DNA from: Orychophragmus violaceus
Taxonomy: Eukaryota > Streptophyta > Magnoliopsida > Brassicales > Brassicaceae
Assembly (NCBI GenBank): GCA_030180135.1
Contig: CM058239.1
Location: 68,517,823-68,581,822, forward strand
Direction of reading: 5' to 3'
Length of the DNA stretch: 64,000 nt
The position numbers were made by a program, and so were the translations under genes. The notes under the pieces are model-generated. The model worked only from the letters and a program-made list of their open reading frames with translations, made no database searches and was not told where the DNA came from. Position 1 is the stretch's first letter. Every line of letters starts with the position of its first letter. Below are positions 20,552-32,752 of the stretch, piece after piece.

Positions 20552-23500
20552 AACGTTGAAGAAAGGACAAGTGGAACTGCGTGTCTGGTTGAAGCAATGG
20601 TTGCTGCATGAGCCGTAGAGATTCTTCACTTGTAGGAGCCTTTCATACTTGGTTTTAGAAATTAAGTAATTGCTACTATGTATCTGCCTTGTGCAGAAAT
20701 GTCTTTCATTTTCTTTTGAGAATTTGGATGTTTTTCATTTTGATAAAAGACAAGTTTTGTTCTTTGGATCTTAATGAAATATTCTATGGTAGCACCCCGT
20801 TTAGAATGGGTTTTATATCTTAAACCAGCAGAAGTTAAATATAACACAAATACTAAAGGTTTAAGTCTGATGACTCGAACTCGATTTTCTTTGGTATAGT
20901 CATTTAACCACAAGAGTGAAGCGGATTCAGTAAATCCATAGTTTTGGACTCATTTGATTGTTAATCAATTGAGATATGAATCCTGCTTGCTGGACCAAAT
21001 GACTAAGGCCCATTTAGCAGAGCTAAAAGGAAACGGGCCAGAGGCTTATTGGGCCCTACACATACTGATGTATGCGGCCCAACTAGCATTATTGCCAAAG
21101 GAAATATTCTGTACTTCATTACTTTATTGATGGATTCAATAAGCATGGCTGTGTTCATTTGATGAGACACAAGCTGGAATCCCTTAAGGGAGTTCCAAGA
21201 TGAAGTGTAGAACCAATTTGACAGAAGTATTGAGATCCTCGATTGAATCACGGAGGAAAATACTAGAGTCAAGAATTGGGTGATCATCTGAAAGAATGAA
21301 TCAGATCTTATGAGATATGATTCGATTAATGATGAGTCACATGAATCTTCCATAACCATTTAAGAATACGTTCTGAAATGTCTATGTTCACGCTAAAAGG
21401 TTTCTATCAGAATCAGTGAAAAACACCACATTGGATGTGGACTGGGTGATTTCCAAATTTGTTTTTCTGATTAATTGGGATTGCAAGGTTTGTGTAAGAC
21501 AGTAGTCAACAAACAAACTTGAATCCATATCTGATAAGTTCTACCTCGCTGGTTATCCTGAGGAAACCAAGGCTTAGTGCTTTTGTTGCCCAGAACTGTG
21601 TCTTTTAAGAAAGGTGATACTTTCAAAAGGAACAGTGGGAGCAAAAGCACACATCGAAGAAATTCGATAAACACAGTAAGCTGTTCAACCTGTTGAGGGA
21701 GAGCAGCGGTGAGATCTACAAAGTACTGTAGGATCTGCAACTGTGGAGCCTGAAATTCGCAGATCCGAAAGGATCCGTCACTAACTCGAGAGTGATTTCT
21801 CGTAACCAATTGTCGTGATCTGTTGATCATTGAAAAGTGACGAACATGCGAAATTCAAAGAAGCGATGGTGAGCCCCAACTCCGAAAATTGGCTGGGTAT
21901 GCATGTTAGTTTCACCGATCCATTTCTGGGTTGAAACAAACATCTTGGAGTTGGAATCAACATTCTGATAATGTGGTCAAAAGTTTTGACTTGATCAGAA
22001 AGAAAAGAAACCATGCGTTTACAAGAAGACTAGTGGGAGCGTAATGGCAATTCTCACACAGTATGTAGATAACATACTTGAATCTCACAAACGACGTTCC
22101 GACGCTAAAGTCTTGTTAAGATTTGGGTCGAAAGTCAAATTTAAACGATAGACATGGGAGTAGCCGCGTGAATTCTTGGAATAAGAATCTATTGAATAGA
22201 TTAGAGTAGCTAATTGGATCGTGTCAAAATCCTTATGTTGATAAGGTATTGGACAGTTCTAATGTGCTTGATTCCAAGAATGGCTTCATACCAAAGGTCT
22301 TATGGCAATAATCCAAGCAAGATGAAGTGTCTTGGACACTGGCTGAGCTAGTAACAATATTAGTAAGAAGAAGTGTTTCTGAACACTGTCTGAACTAATA
22401 TTAATGAGTGTGAGTTCTAATGCTGCTGCAATAGAATCCATCATAAATGCCATATTTTGCGCTCGTCTAGATGCAGCTTAAGCATGACGAGAATATACCA
22501 ATGTACTCCGGTAATAGTCACTGAACAGTTACCAGAAATATCCCAAGTGTTGAGAAACACTAAGGATAGGTTCGTGGTGAACTGATAAAGTGACGAACCA
22601 GTTGAAAGTAGTTAGTCGGACAAAGACGATTCCCGGTTCCCACCTGGTTATGTCTCTTTGTCTGAATAGCGGTGCTAACTGTTGGAAAGGCTCCAAGCAG
22701 TAGACCGTAGAATAGTGCTTTTATCTGAATGGCGGTGTAATTTGTTGAAATTGTTTCAAGCAATAGCACCGCACTCTCTCCCACAACCTAAGCACGGAAT
22801 TTATTCTGTTGCTGTAGGTATAAGATATCTGAAAAGATGATCTTGATTCTAGTGGGAGTTATTTTAGTTATGTTGTAAACTTTACATAGACATGCTTTGG
22901 CAGTGTTTGTGTAAGTTAAAACTGACATCAGTATTATTTAATTATTGGATAATTAAATAATGGTCCCAAAGTACTTTATGGTCATCTTATAGGTCATCAA
23001 GTTGAAGACTTGATCATGAAACCCTATAAGTAAAAGATGACATAAATTATGATTGTCCCTAGTCAAGGTTGTTAAAATGGGACACTAACAACCGCGCAGA
23101 CTAGTATGTGAGGTGACTGTTGGACTAAGTTTCATGGAGTCAATGATATGATTATCACAGTCAGTCACATAGATATATGTTGGTGAACATATGATCGGAC
23201 ATGACCCGCTTAATGAGAACTCCACAGGATAGTTATATATAAGTGTCATGGGAGGTTCTCATTACGACTATAGAGTATAGTCCTTAGACCTGAGTTCATC
23301 ATGCTTTCTAGCATATGAATTGGTGCGCTTTGACCTTGTCAAACGTCGTTCCGTAACTGGCGGCTATAACGGCATTGCTTCCGACGTATCATGAAGTATG
23401 TGTAGAAACAGGGATGGAACAAAATGGGATTTGTCCCTCCTGTATAACGGGAGATAAATATCTCAGGGCCCATCGAAGATTTGATACTGAGAAAATGCAT

Positions 23501-23673
23501 GGCCGTGCTCAAACGAGGTGATTGTCAGTCGTTTGTTTATCAGTATAGATCAGAAGTTCGATGAACATGATGTTGGCTATAATAAGGATGACACAGTCTC
23601 TTGCCTTATGCCATATCGAGATATAGAGACGAAGGGATTATAGGAATAGGTGATTCCAGTACAAGTGGGAGAT
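20552..23673 (+). pseudogene. Copia B pol remnants, decayed
   Basis: Colinear with the copy A pol remnant over about 3.1 kb and likewise full of stops. The RT relic near 22160 has the GVAA-stop-ILGI pattern at the codon where copy A also has a stop. The RNase H end and PPT (CAAGTGGGAGAT) lie just before the LTR. The length match with A and D indicates that pol was already degenerate before these copies spread, rather than deleted separately. Confidence 0.7.
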
Positions 23674-24393
23674 TGTTGGGATTATGTCCTGAAATCACAT
23701 TGTACGAACTCTAGAGATAGTTGTACTGTCGAGATCGGACAATTCATGTGGTACTGGGTAGTCATAACGTTTTGCTAGAAACCGCTTATGACAAATGAGT
23801 TGTAACTCAATTCCAGTATCATGTGAACCTACAGGGTCACACACCTAAGCAAGTTGGATATACTCTGCATGGGATAGATCATTGGCAAATGGTCTGATCG
23901 ATGTGTATTAGATACGCATCGAATTAAGTTTCAAAGAGGTGTATCGATCGACACCATTAGGTGCGTCGGTCGATACAAGACTTGTGTCGATCGACACCAA
24001 TGGATGTGTCGGTCGACACACTGGCGAATCCGAAACTGATGTTTCGGTTTATGACAGAGTCGATATATAAGTGATCTTATTATTCGACCTAAGACATACG
24101 AGCCGCCCAGACAGTTTTCTGAGACAGAAAACAGAAGCTCTTCCTCTAGAAACTAAGGTCCCAAAGAGATCCGAGCACCGGCGCTAGCAACCCGGCGGAT
24201 TCCAGCTTGTGTGCGTGTGGACTACGATAGAGGCGCAGCATCTGAGGCGCAGTAGATCTCGTATTACCTGATCCATCTTCCGCTGCTAAACACCAGGTAA
24301 TCACGAGGTGAGATCATGATTCAATTAACTAGACCCTAGATCCTAGGCTATCGGGAACTCGCGAGAATTCTGAATCTGTAGAATTGGCTCGGA
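23674..24393 (+). repeat. Copia B 3' LTR (last nine bases missing)
   Basis: Starts TGTTGGGATTATG after the PPT and stops at GGCTCGGA. The bases TTCCCAACA present at the other LTR are replaced by LINE RT sequence. Confidence 0.88.
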
Positions 24394-26879
24394 CCAAAGT
24401 TGGTTTCGGAGACGCAATCTGCCTTTGTTGCGGGCAGACAGATTTCTGATAATATTTTAATAGCTCAGGAGATGTTTCACGGATTACGGACAAATCCATC
24501 TTGTAAGGGTAAATTCATGGCAATCAAAACGGACATGAGTAAGGCCTATGACAGAGTAGAATGGGACTTTATCGAGAATCTTTTGGGCAAGATGGGATTC
24601 GCAACTCAATGTCTGGATCGGATCATGCGATGTATAACCACGGTTCAGTATAGGGTTCTCATTAATGGACAGCCACGGGGTCTCATAGTTCCACAAAGAG
24701 GGTTGCGGGAAGGTGACCCTTTATCACCATACTTATTTATTTTATGCACGGAAGCTTTGATCGCGAATATAAAGAGAGCAGAACGCGAGAAGCAACTTAC
24801 GAGAATGAAGGTGGCAAGAGCTGCCCACCAATTTCACACCTACTATTTGCGGATGATATTTTATTTTTCTGCAAAGCTAATAAGGAGGAATGTCAGACAA
24901 TTTTAGAGATACATAAGGACTATGAGAGGGTATCGGGTCAACAAATAAACTTCGCAAAATCTTCACTTCAATTTGGGCATACAGTTGGAATTGAAACTCG
25001 CGAGGAGGTGAAGGAACTATTAGGTATTACAACGTTGGGTGGAATGGGATCATACTTGGGTATTCCAGAGAGTCTGAGTGGACCCAAAACGCAGGTTTTT
25101 AGTTTTTTACAGGATAGACTTCATGGAAGAGTTAATGGCTGGACGATAAAGCTACTCTCACGAGGTGGCAAGGAGGTTATAATAAAGGCAGTGGCAACAA
25201 CCCTGCCAAATTATGTAATATCTTATTATCGATTACCGAAGAAGATCACTAGGAAAATGGCAAGCATAGTTTTAAACTTTTGGTGGAGCTCGGGTGGCAC
25301 AAGTTCAAGTATGCATTGGATGTCTTGGGACAAACTTTGTAGAGAAAAAGGAGATGGGGGAATTGGGTTTAGAGACTTTCATGACGCGAACACGGCATTT
25401 TTGGCGAAACAATTATGGAGACTAATTGAAAAGCCGTATATCCTTTTTCAAAAGTGTTTAAAGAAAGATATTTTAGGAAGGCGGATCCTCTTGATCCAAT
25501 ACGATCTTATTCAGCATCCTATGGATGGCGAAGCATTACATCAGCTAGGCCTCTGGTTAAGAAAGGACTTATCAAAAGGGTGGGAACATGGAAGTCTATT
25601 TCAATATGGAATGACCCGTGGATACCATCCTATCGCCTGAGACCAGCAACTCAAAAAATGGATACCAATCATTCTCTGGTTACTGTTGACCAACTGATTG
25701 ACCAACACAACCAGATGTGGAATATACAACTTATGGAGACGGTTATAGCATCAGAGGATGTGGATTTGATACTGAATATTCCATTTAGCCGGTCTCATAG
25801 ATCTGACAAGTTGGGATGGTTTCCTACGAAGTCTGGAAAATATACGGTGAAGTCGGGGTATCATTTGGAGAGGGACTTTACCGACAATGGCGAAGCTACC
25901 CTTATTTTGGAGCCAAGTATCAAAAAACTTCAAGTGTTCTCTTGGAAGCTCAATTGCCCACCTAAAATAAGGCATTTCATATGGCAAGCATTATCAGGTT
26001 GTTTACCAGTGACCAAAAACTTGAAGGGAAGAGGGATAAAATGTGACAATCGTTGTGTTCGGTGTGGAGCGGAGGAGGAATCCATAAATCACGTGCTATT
26101 CGAATGTCCACCAGTAACTCAGGCATGGGCACTACCGCGCATACCGACAAACTCGGAGTTTTTTTCCAACGTCATCTATCTATACGAATATGGATTATCT
26201 ATTCTGGAGATTACCCACGGACAAGACGATGGATGTCTACCCTTGGTTAATATGGTATATTTGGAAGAGTAGGAATGATATGGTCTATAGTCATAATGAC
26301 CGGAATCCCCAGGAAACTTTAACAATGGCAGAAACAGAATTGGTGATATGGGGAGGTGCACAAATGAATAAGGTAAAAGAATCATCACCAGAAACAGAAG
26401 GTGGAGGTTCTTTTGAAACTGACTTGAAAATTAATGGTCAATGGTGTTTTGTGGATGGATCTTGGAAAGAGGGCGACAAGTTTTCAGGCCAAGGATGGTA
26501 TAGTGGTTATGAGAGAGATGTGAATGTGTTGATGTGGGCAATGAACATCAGAGCTAGCTTATCCCCACTACATGCAGAATTTGAAGCCCTGGTATGGGCC
26601 ATGGAATGCATGAAGTATCATAAATATCAACACATCACATTTGCAACAGACTGTTCAGAATTGATGAAGATAGTGTCGGAACCAGAAGAATGGCCAGCTT
26701 TCTCGATTCACTTAGAGGAGTTCCAAACAAGAAGGGAGCACTTCTTAACTTTTGAACTCATCCATGTACCGTGCACAACAAATTTGATGGCAGATAGACT
26801 AGCACGCAGTGCCCGCCTAAGACCGTCATATTTAATCCACGTTGGACCGGAACCACCAAGTTGGATTAAAGAGAAATAG
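24394..26879 (+). pseudogene. LINE ORF2: reverse transcriptase, zf-RVT and RNase H, three frameshifts
   Basis: The RT domain starts SETQSAFVAGRQISDN, with motif A KTDMSKAYDRVEW, the REGDPLSPYLFILC segment and catalytic motif HLLFADD. A shift near 24822 separates motif A from FADD. Further on are SYLGIPESL, LPNYVISYYRLP, and after a shift near 25450 SIWNDPWIP and the zf-RVT region with CVRCGAEEESINHVLFECP. After a third shift near 26180 comes a plant-type RNase H (CFVDGSWKEG, LHAEFEALVWAMEC, FATDCSELM, NLMADRLAR) keeping all four acidic positions, ending at 26879. The enzyme copies LINE RNA at the nicked target. Each break looks like a 1- or 2-nt indel. Confidence 0.9.
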
Positions 26880-26911
26880 GTTTCATGTTTTATTCTGTTG
26901 ACAAAAAAAAT
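26880..26911 (+). other. LINE 3' UTR and poly(A) tail
   Basis: A very short 3' UTR ending in eight A, followed by the second copy of the 14-bp target duplication. This marks the 3' end of the LINE. Confidence 0.8.
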
Positions 26912-27587
26912 ATTAATTCAGGTTATTATTAATAAATTCATGCCAATCAATTATCCTAAGTTCTAAGTTCAAGGTGATCAGTCTAGCATTAGCATTGAGC
27001 ACAACCTAGGTGAAGAACTAATCGAGTTATGAATTATAACTGACCAATCAACCTAAAATTCCATGAAATCCCTTATGAGAATCCTTAACCTAACAAGGAT
27101 AACTACTCATACATGTCAATTAAATCAATAAACATGAATCGAAAAATGAATAAGATAATAACATAAAATAAACCGGGGTTCGAAATCCGTCTCTCTCAAA
27201 GTATAAGTTTAACCCTAAAAGCTCTCAAACTCTAAAACTCAAAATTTGATAAAAGATAGCCTAAACAATTTCTAATAAAACCTAAATATTAGTCTAAATA
27301 CGATTTGGGGTCATAATGTAAATAGTGAACAATCTTGTAAATCTTCCAAAGTCTTTGAAGTCTCAATGGATTTGTGGAAACGGGGTCGGTGTCGATCGAC
27401 ATCAATGGCCATGAATGGCACTCACTTTGATCTTCTTGGCTACAATCTCCAAAAAGCTCCACAATGCTCCATAATCTCCAAATGATCTCCAAAAATGTAT
27501 AAACCTGTAAATGATTCGAAAGGACTCGAAAACCACATAAAATACTCAAAATATATACATAAAACCCCTACAAATCATGATATATCA
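26912..27587 (-). repeat. Gypsy LTR alpha, part 2
   Basis: Continuation of 653-1094 beyond the LINE, ending GATATATCA next to pol-derived sequence. It contains GTGTCGATCGACATCAATGG near 27389, a motif shared with the copia B LTR, inside a segment conserved in beta and gamma. Confidence 0.8.
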
Positions 27588-27920
27588 GTTAGCTGCAACA
27601 ACTTCTGATCCCTGTCCTTTAGTGACTATTCTAACTCAAAGTTAGCAGTTGAACCAAGCTCAAATGGTATAATGGCAGGTGGATCACGCCCATATACGAC
27701 CTTGAAAGGAGTCATTTGTAACGATTTGTGAAATGAGGTGTTATATCACAGTTCCGCCCACGATAAGTACTTATGCCAAGTCCTTGGATGTACATAAGCA
27801 TAGCAACGAAGATAGGTTTTTAAGGAATGGTTCAAAACTTTTGTTTGACCGTCTGTTTGTGGATAAAACGCAGTGATGTAATTCAGGTTTGTACCAGCTA
27901 ACCAGAATGACCATTTGTGT
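27588..27920 (-). pseudogene. Gypsy integrase C-terminal fragment
   Basis: Homologous to 41217-41540. On the minus strand it encodes the end of a chromovirus-like integrase in broken frames, including the stretch around the YGRDLPAIIPFDLG motif of the better copy. It runs almost directly into a PBS at 27921, so nearly the whole gag-pol of this copy has been deleted. Confidence 0.7.
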
Positions 27921-27944
27921 CGATCGGCGACGGCGCCAAAAACT
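27921..27944 (-). other. tRNA-Asp-like primer-binding site
   Basis: On the minus strand TGGCGCCGTCGCCGATCG lies six bases from the end of LTR beta (ATATCA). The first bases match the 3' end of tRNA-Asp (TGGCGCCG). The positions after it are less similar, so the tRNA assignment is probable rather than certain. Confidence 0.6.
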
Positions 27945-28716
27945 TGATATGCTCAAATTTTACCTCCCTAGAGCTACACTGCAAATGAACAAGATTCAAT
28001 CGTAATATAAAAAGGGTCGAATCCTCGGAGACTCTAGTACACACAATATATTTTTTTGTTTCCAATTAAGCTAAGTGATATCGATGTAAATGTAATAGAA
28101 ATGAAAATAAAATAGATGTAAATCAATAAGAGAAAGCGATAGGCTTAGGGAATTTCTCAAGAAATTAAGAATATAAGCAAATCAATCAATCATGATCCAA
28201 ATTAAGCAATGTTCATGGACTCGAATCATTAGATTATAACTAACCAAATTTTGTTGCGAGAATTATACATTTCTAAATCATATAATCTTAAATTCCTTTT
28301 GCATATCCTAAAGTCTAAACAAACATTAAACGCATGTTCGATTGCTCACAAAATAACTAAACAAAATTAGTTTGAAGATAGGTATTTTTCTCACTCTAGG
28401 TTAATTAAGGTTATTAATTACACATTCATGCCAATCAATTATCCTAAGATCTAAGTTCAAGGTGATGAGTCTAAAATTAGCCTTCAGCACAACCTAGGTG
28501 AAGAACTAATCGAGTTATGAATCATAACTTACCAATCAACCTAAAATTCCATGAAATCCCTTATGAGAATCCTTAACCTAAAAAGGAGAACTACTCATAC
28601 ATGTCAATTGAATCAATAAACATGTTGAATAGAAGAATGAATAAGATAATAGAATAAAATAAACCAGGGTGGAAAATCTCTCTCTCTCTCTCAAAGTATA
28701 AGATTAACCCTAAAAG
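27945..28716 (-). repeat. Gypsy LTR beta, part 1
   Basis: PBS-proximal part of a second gypsy LTR, aligned with alpha and gamma. Copia D splits it at a 5-bp AAAAG target (28712-28716 and 36064-36068). Twenty bases resume after D, and the remainder follows the CACTA element H at 40873-41216. Confidence 0.8.
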
Positions 28717-29391
28717 TGTTGGATCTTTGGTGTTAATCCTGATTCAATTCATCAGATTACTTGATCCTAAACATGCCAGATCTAGGTTCTCTTCTTTAGA
28801 AACATAAGTAGATCTCACCTTTTACCTGTTTTGTGCAGCGGAAAGGAAGAACAGGTCAGAGATCAGAGAGCCACCGAGTGATAACTCCTCCAGAGGTTCA
28901 CACACGCACACCGAGCAGGAAGAAGGCTGCTAGACCGAGCTGTGGGAGGTCGCAGGGAGAGAGAGAGTCGCGGCTAGGGCTTCTCTTCAACCTGAACTCG
29001 TCTTAAGTTTATATAAAACTTGTTCAGTTCGTTTTGGGCCATTTGGCCCAAATGCCAATTAACTCCGAGGCGTTCGCGCATTGCATCGATCGTTGCACCT
29101 TATGCATCGATCGATGCACAATGGCTAAACCCTCTTATTCTCTCTAAGTATAGTAAATGCCTAGCACTTTTACCATACTCCCGCTAAACCGTTCCTACAC
29201 GATTTCCTGTTAGCTTAGGCGTGTGACCCATATGGGATCATATAATAAAGGCAATAAGTCCAAGACTTATAGATCATGAGCGGACTCTAGCAAGCCATCA
29301 TGACCCCCAGTATTATATGACTTATGTATGATCTTTGACATACTCTTACTTTCTAGAGACAGTACCGAGATTACTGGACACAATTCCAACA
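28717..29391 (-). repeat. Copia D 3' LTR (left on the plus strand)
   Basis: Direct repeat of 35389-36063. It carries the dyad TGCATCGATCGATGCA at 29103-29118 and an imperfect partner (GCATCGATCGTTGC) at 29083-29096, in the position of the GTGTCGATCGACAC pairs of copies A and B. Confidence 0.93.
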
Positions 29392-32300
29392 ATCTCCCAC
29401 TTGTACTGGAATCTCTGTATTCATAATCCTTTTGTCACAATATCTCGATTAGTCATAAGGCAAGATTAGTGTCATCCTTATAAAGCCTAATCTTGTTCAT
29501 CGGACTCTGATTTGATACTGTCAATCCAAACGACTCGGGACAGTCCGTTTGAGCATGGCCATGCATTTTCCAGTATTCAAATCTCCGATTGGCCTAGAGA
29601 TATTCACTCCATTTATATTGGAGGGACAAATCCCGTCTTGTTCCATCACTGTAAACTACTCATTTCATGATGTACCCAAACAAGGTCCTTATAACTATCG
29701 CAGAACGATAGCGTTAGACAATGATCAAAGTGCATCAGTCCATGTGCAGTCACATGCATGCGAACTCAGGTCTAAGGACTATACTCTATAGTCGTAGTAA
29801 GAATCTCTTATGACACAGATATAAATATCCTGAAGAGTTCTTATAAGCGGGTCTTGTCCGGTCGTATGTTCCCCAACATACACCTATGTACTGACTTTGA
29901 TGCCGAGCATCTATGACACACTGAGACTTTGTCATAAGTCACGTACCAATCCAGTCTCACACGGTTGTTGGTGTTCCAATTTCAACAACCTTCGACTAGG
30001 GACAGGATGATATAAAACATTTATCAAATATAGGGTCTCATGATCAAGCTAAATGACTTCGATGACTCAAGATCAAGTCATTTACTTCGATGACCTATAA
30101 AATGGTTTATATCACTTTGGAACGATTATTTCATCACAGTTAAAATAATCTTGAAATAATTTCATTAAACATCTCAAATGTTTTACAAGAACATATCAAT
30201 AACCAAATAAAGCCCTTTACTAACTCCCACTGAAATTAAGACTACATCTTAACTTCACTTATCCTACAGCTACAGTCCGTGACTCGTGCTTAGGGTTAAG
30301 GAGTGGCTTCGTTAATAGATTAGCAACGTTCTCATTTGTTGAAACTTGCTGATCTACTTAACATCTCTGTCATTTATCTTAAGGTGTTTGGACCTCTGAT
30401 GTGCAGCTAGTCTCATCTATGCTGGGAATCACATCAAGTTCATTGACGAACTCTTCTTTCCAAACAACCTCTTTCGCCGCTTTCCAAGCTGTGAAATGTT
30501 CAGTTTAAGTCATGGAGTCAGCAACAGTGCCTTGCACCGCCAGACAGACACAAGATATAACCGGACTGTGACCGGAAATCATCTTTGTCTGTTGGAAAAT
30601 TGCCTTTCAGACTCTGCTGACTTGTAGCACATTACTTTCTCCGTAAATCAAGAACTTATCCTTAGTATTCCTCAAATACTTTAGGACATACTTTAGGAAA
30701 CTTGATTCTTTGCTGGATTTGACTGGTCTTTACTTGTCTTGCTTAACATTAAAGCAACATCAAACAAGTACGTTTCATGGCATACATGATAGATCCAATT
30801 ACCGAAGCATATGGAATCTCATCCATGCATTTAAGCTCAGCAGTTATCGTAGGATACTGTATCTTGCTTAACTTAATGCCATGTAACATTGGCATAAAAC
30901 CCTTCTTGGATTGCTTAAAATGTGTAGGACTTTGTCAATTTAAGAATCCTGACTTTGTCCTACCATCTCTTTTGGATCTCTATCTTTAGATCCAAAATCC
31001 AAGAACTACGTGGCTTTACCCATGTCAATCATTAAACCAACTCCCAAGCTAGTCCTTTACCGACTACAGCTTTGGGACGTTATATCCGAGAATCAGTATG
31101 TCATTGACATACACTTTGAGAAATGCAATATCGCTCCCACTAATCTATTAGTAAACACACAGTTCCGCTTCGTTCCTGTTCAAGTCAAAACCTTGACTAC
31201 TTCAACAGAACGAAGATCTCCGATATGTTTGCTTCCATCCATGAATGGATCGATGAAGCCAACTTACACAAAATGTAATTCTTCGGAGTCTGGGCTCACT
31301 TTCGCTTCCTAGGATTTCGCAGATTCGTCGCTTTCAATGATCATAAGATCATGCGAACATTCAATGATCATCAGGCTTAACTAATGACGAGAATTCACTC
31401 TCGGACTAGTGACTGATTCTTTCATATCTGCGAACTTCAGGCTCCACAGGTTTAGATTCTACAGAAATCTGTAAATCCTTCCGCTGCTCTCCCTCAATAG
31501 GTTAAGCAGCCTCCTGTATTTCTCGAGTTGTACTTTTACTCCCACTGTTCTTCTTTGGAAAGTAACTTCCCTTCTTAGAAAACAGAATGGTCGTAAAAAT
31601 ACTTTTACTCCCACTGTTCTTCTTGGAAAGTAATTTCCTTCTTAGAAAACAGAATGGTCGTAAAAGTACCGAGCCTTGGTTTCCCTAAGAAAACTTCGAG
31701 TTATGCTTTTACTCCCACTGTTCTTCTTGAAAATAACTTCCCTTCTTAGAAAACAGATTGGACGTAAAAGTAACAAGCCTTAGTTTCTTTAGGACAACCA
31801 GCGAAGTAGCACAACTACAAATACTCAGTAAAGACAAATTTGGATCGATTCCAATCCACATTAACGTGGTGTCTTTCAACTGATATTTGTGGAACTATTT
31901 CAGCGTAAACTTAGATATTTTAGAGCGTTATTCTTAAATAATATCATGGAAGATTCGTGTGACTCATCTTCAATCATTTCTAATAAGATCTGATTCTTTC
32001 TCACAGAAACACCTTCAGGTTTTCAGGAGAAATGAGCTGTGAAACGATTTCACACTCATTAAGATGATCACACAATCAATGACTTAAGTATTCTCACTCG
32101 TGATTTAATCCAGAGTCTTAATACTTTTGTCATTCAGATCCTATACTTCATTCTGGAACTCTTTCGACCATGTCAAAGAATTCCGACTTGTGTCTCATCA
32201 AATGAACACAGTCACACTCACTGAAATAATCAGTAGAGACAATGAAGTACAGGAGATTTTTCTCTGGCATTACTGCTCATTGGGCCACATACATGAGTAT

Positions 32301-32752
32301 GTTCCAGGTCCAATAAGCCTTTGGGCTTTTCTCTAGCTCGGCTAAGATAGGCCCTTTACCTTTTGGTCTAGTAAACAGAATTCAAGTCTCATAAGATATT
32401 TTATCAAATGAGCCCATACGTCCAAGACTCTGGGATTTCTGAATCCGACTTACTCTATGTGACCAAGACTTTATGCCAAGAAAAATCAGGTTTAATTCAT
32501 CAGATTTAAACCAATTCGGTATTTATGTTACATTTAGGCACTCTTTGGTTTAAGATATAAAACCCATTCCATGAATAGGGTGCTACAATTAATATTTCAT
32601 TAAGATCAAAAGAACAAAACTTGTCTTTTATCAAAATGAAAAACATTCAAATTCTTACAAGAAAATGAAAGACAACTCTGCTTAAAGCAGGTACATTGTA
32701 GCAATTACTTAATACAAAACCAAGCCTCAAAGGGATCTATAAGTGAAAAACC
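29392..32752 (-). pseudogene. Copia D pol remnants, decayed
   Basis: No minus-strand frame of useful length is open here. Short in-phase relics can still be read, including an RNase H-like GYILCLSGGA word and NENVANLLTKPLLNP near 30300-30600, and the integrase C-terminal linker near 31500. Around 31540-31760 a module with ACTTTTACTCCCACTGTTCTTCTT occurs three times in tandem. The decay parallels copies A and B. Confidence 0.7.

Larger units (their letters stand above)
17304..24393 (+). mobile_element. Ty1-copia element, copy B (both outer LTR tips missing)
   Basis: The order is LTR, PBS, leader, gag, decayed pol, LTR, as in copy A. The two LTRs show only one mismatch by eye in about 700 bp, so insertion is recent. 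The left LTR lacks its first 18 bases relative to the right one (homology begins AAATCACATTG). The right LTR lacks its last nine bases (it stops after GGCTCGGA). No target duplication is present, and the LINE linker between endonuclease and RT is missing across the insertion. Confidence 0.85.
1095..26911 (+). mobile_element. Full-length L1-type LINE, split by four nested insertions
   Basis: A plant non-LTR retrotransposon bounded by a 14-bp target duplication ATTAATTCAGGTTA (1081-1094 and 26912-26925) inside gypsy LTR alpha. It ends in a short poly(A) (26903-26910). LINE-derived segments are 1095-1313, 3737-7719, 10003-10186, 16484-17303 and 24394-26911, about 7.7 kb in all. The intervening pieces are element C, a CACTA element and copia copies A and B. 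It carries a 5' UTR, ORF1 with DUF4283, an unusually long spacer, and ORF2 with endonuclease, reverse transcriptase, zf-RVT and RNase H. It is dead: stops and frameshifts occur in both ORFs, and the endonuclease N-terminus and the EN-RT linker are missing at the copia junctions. Confidence 0.88.
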
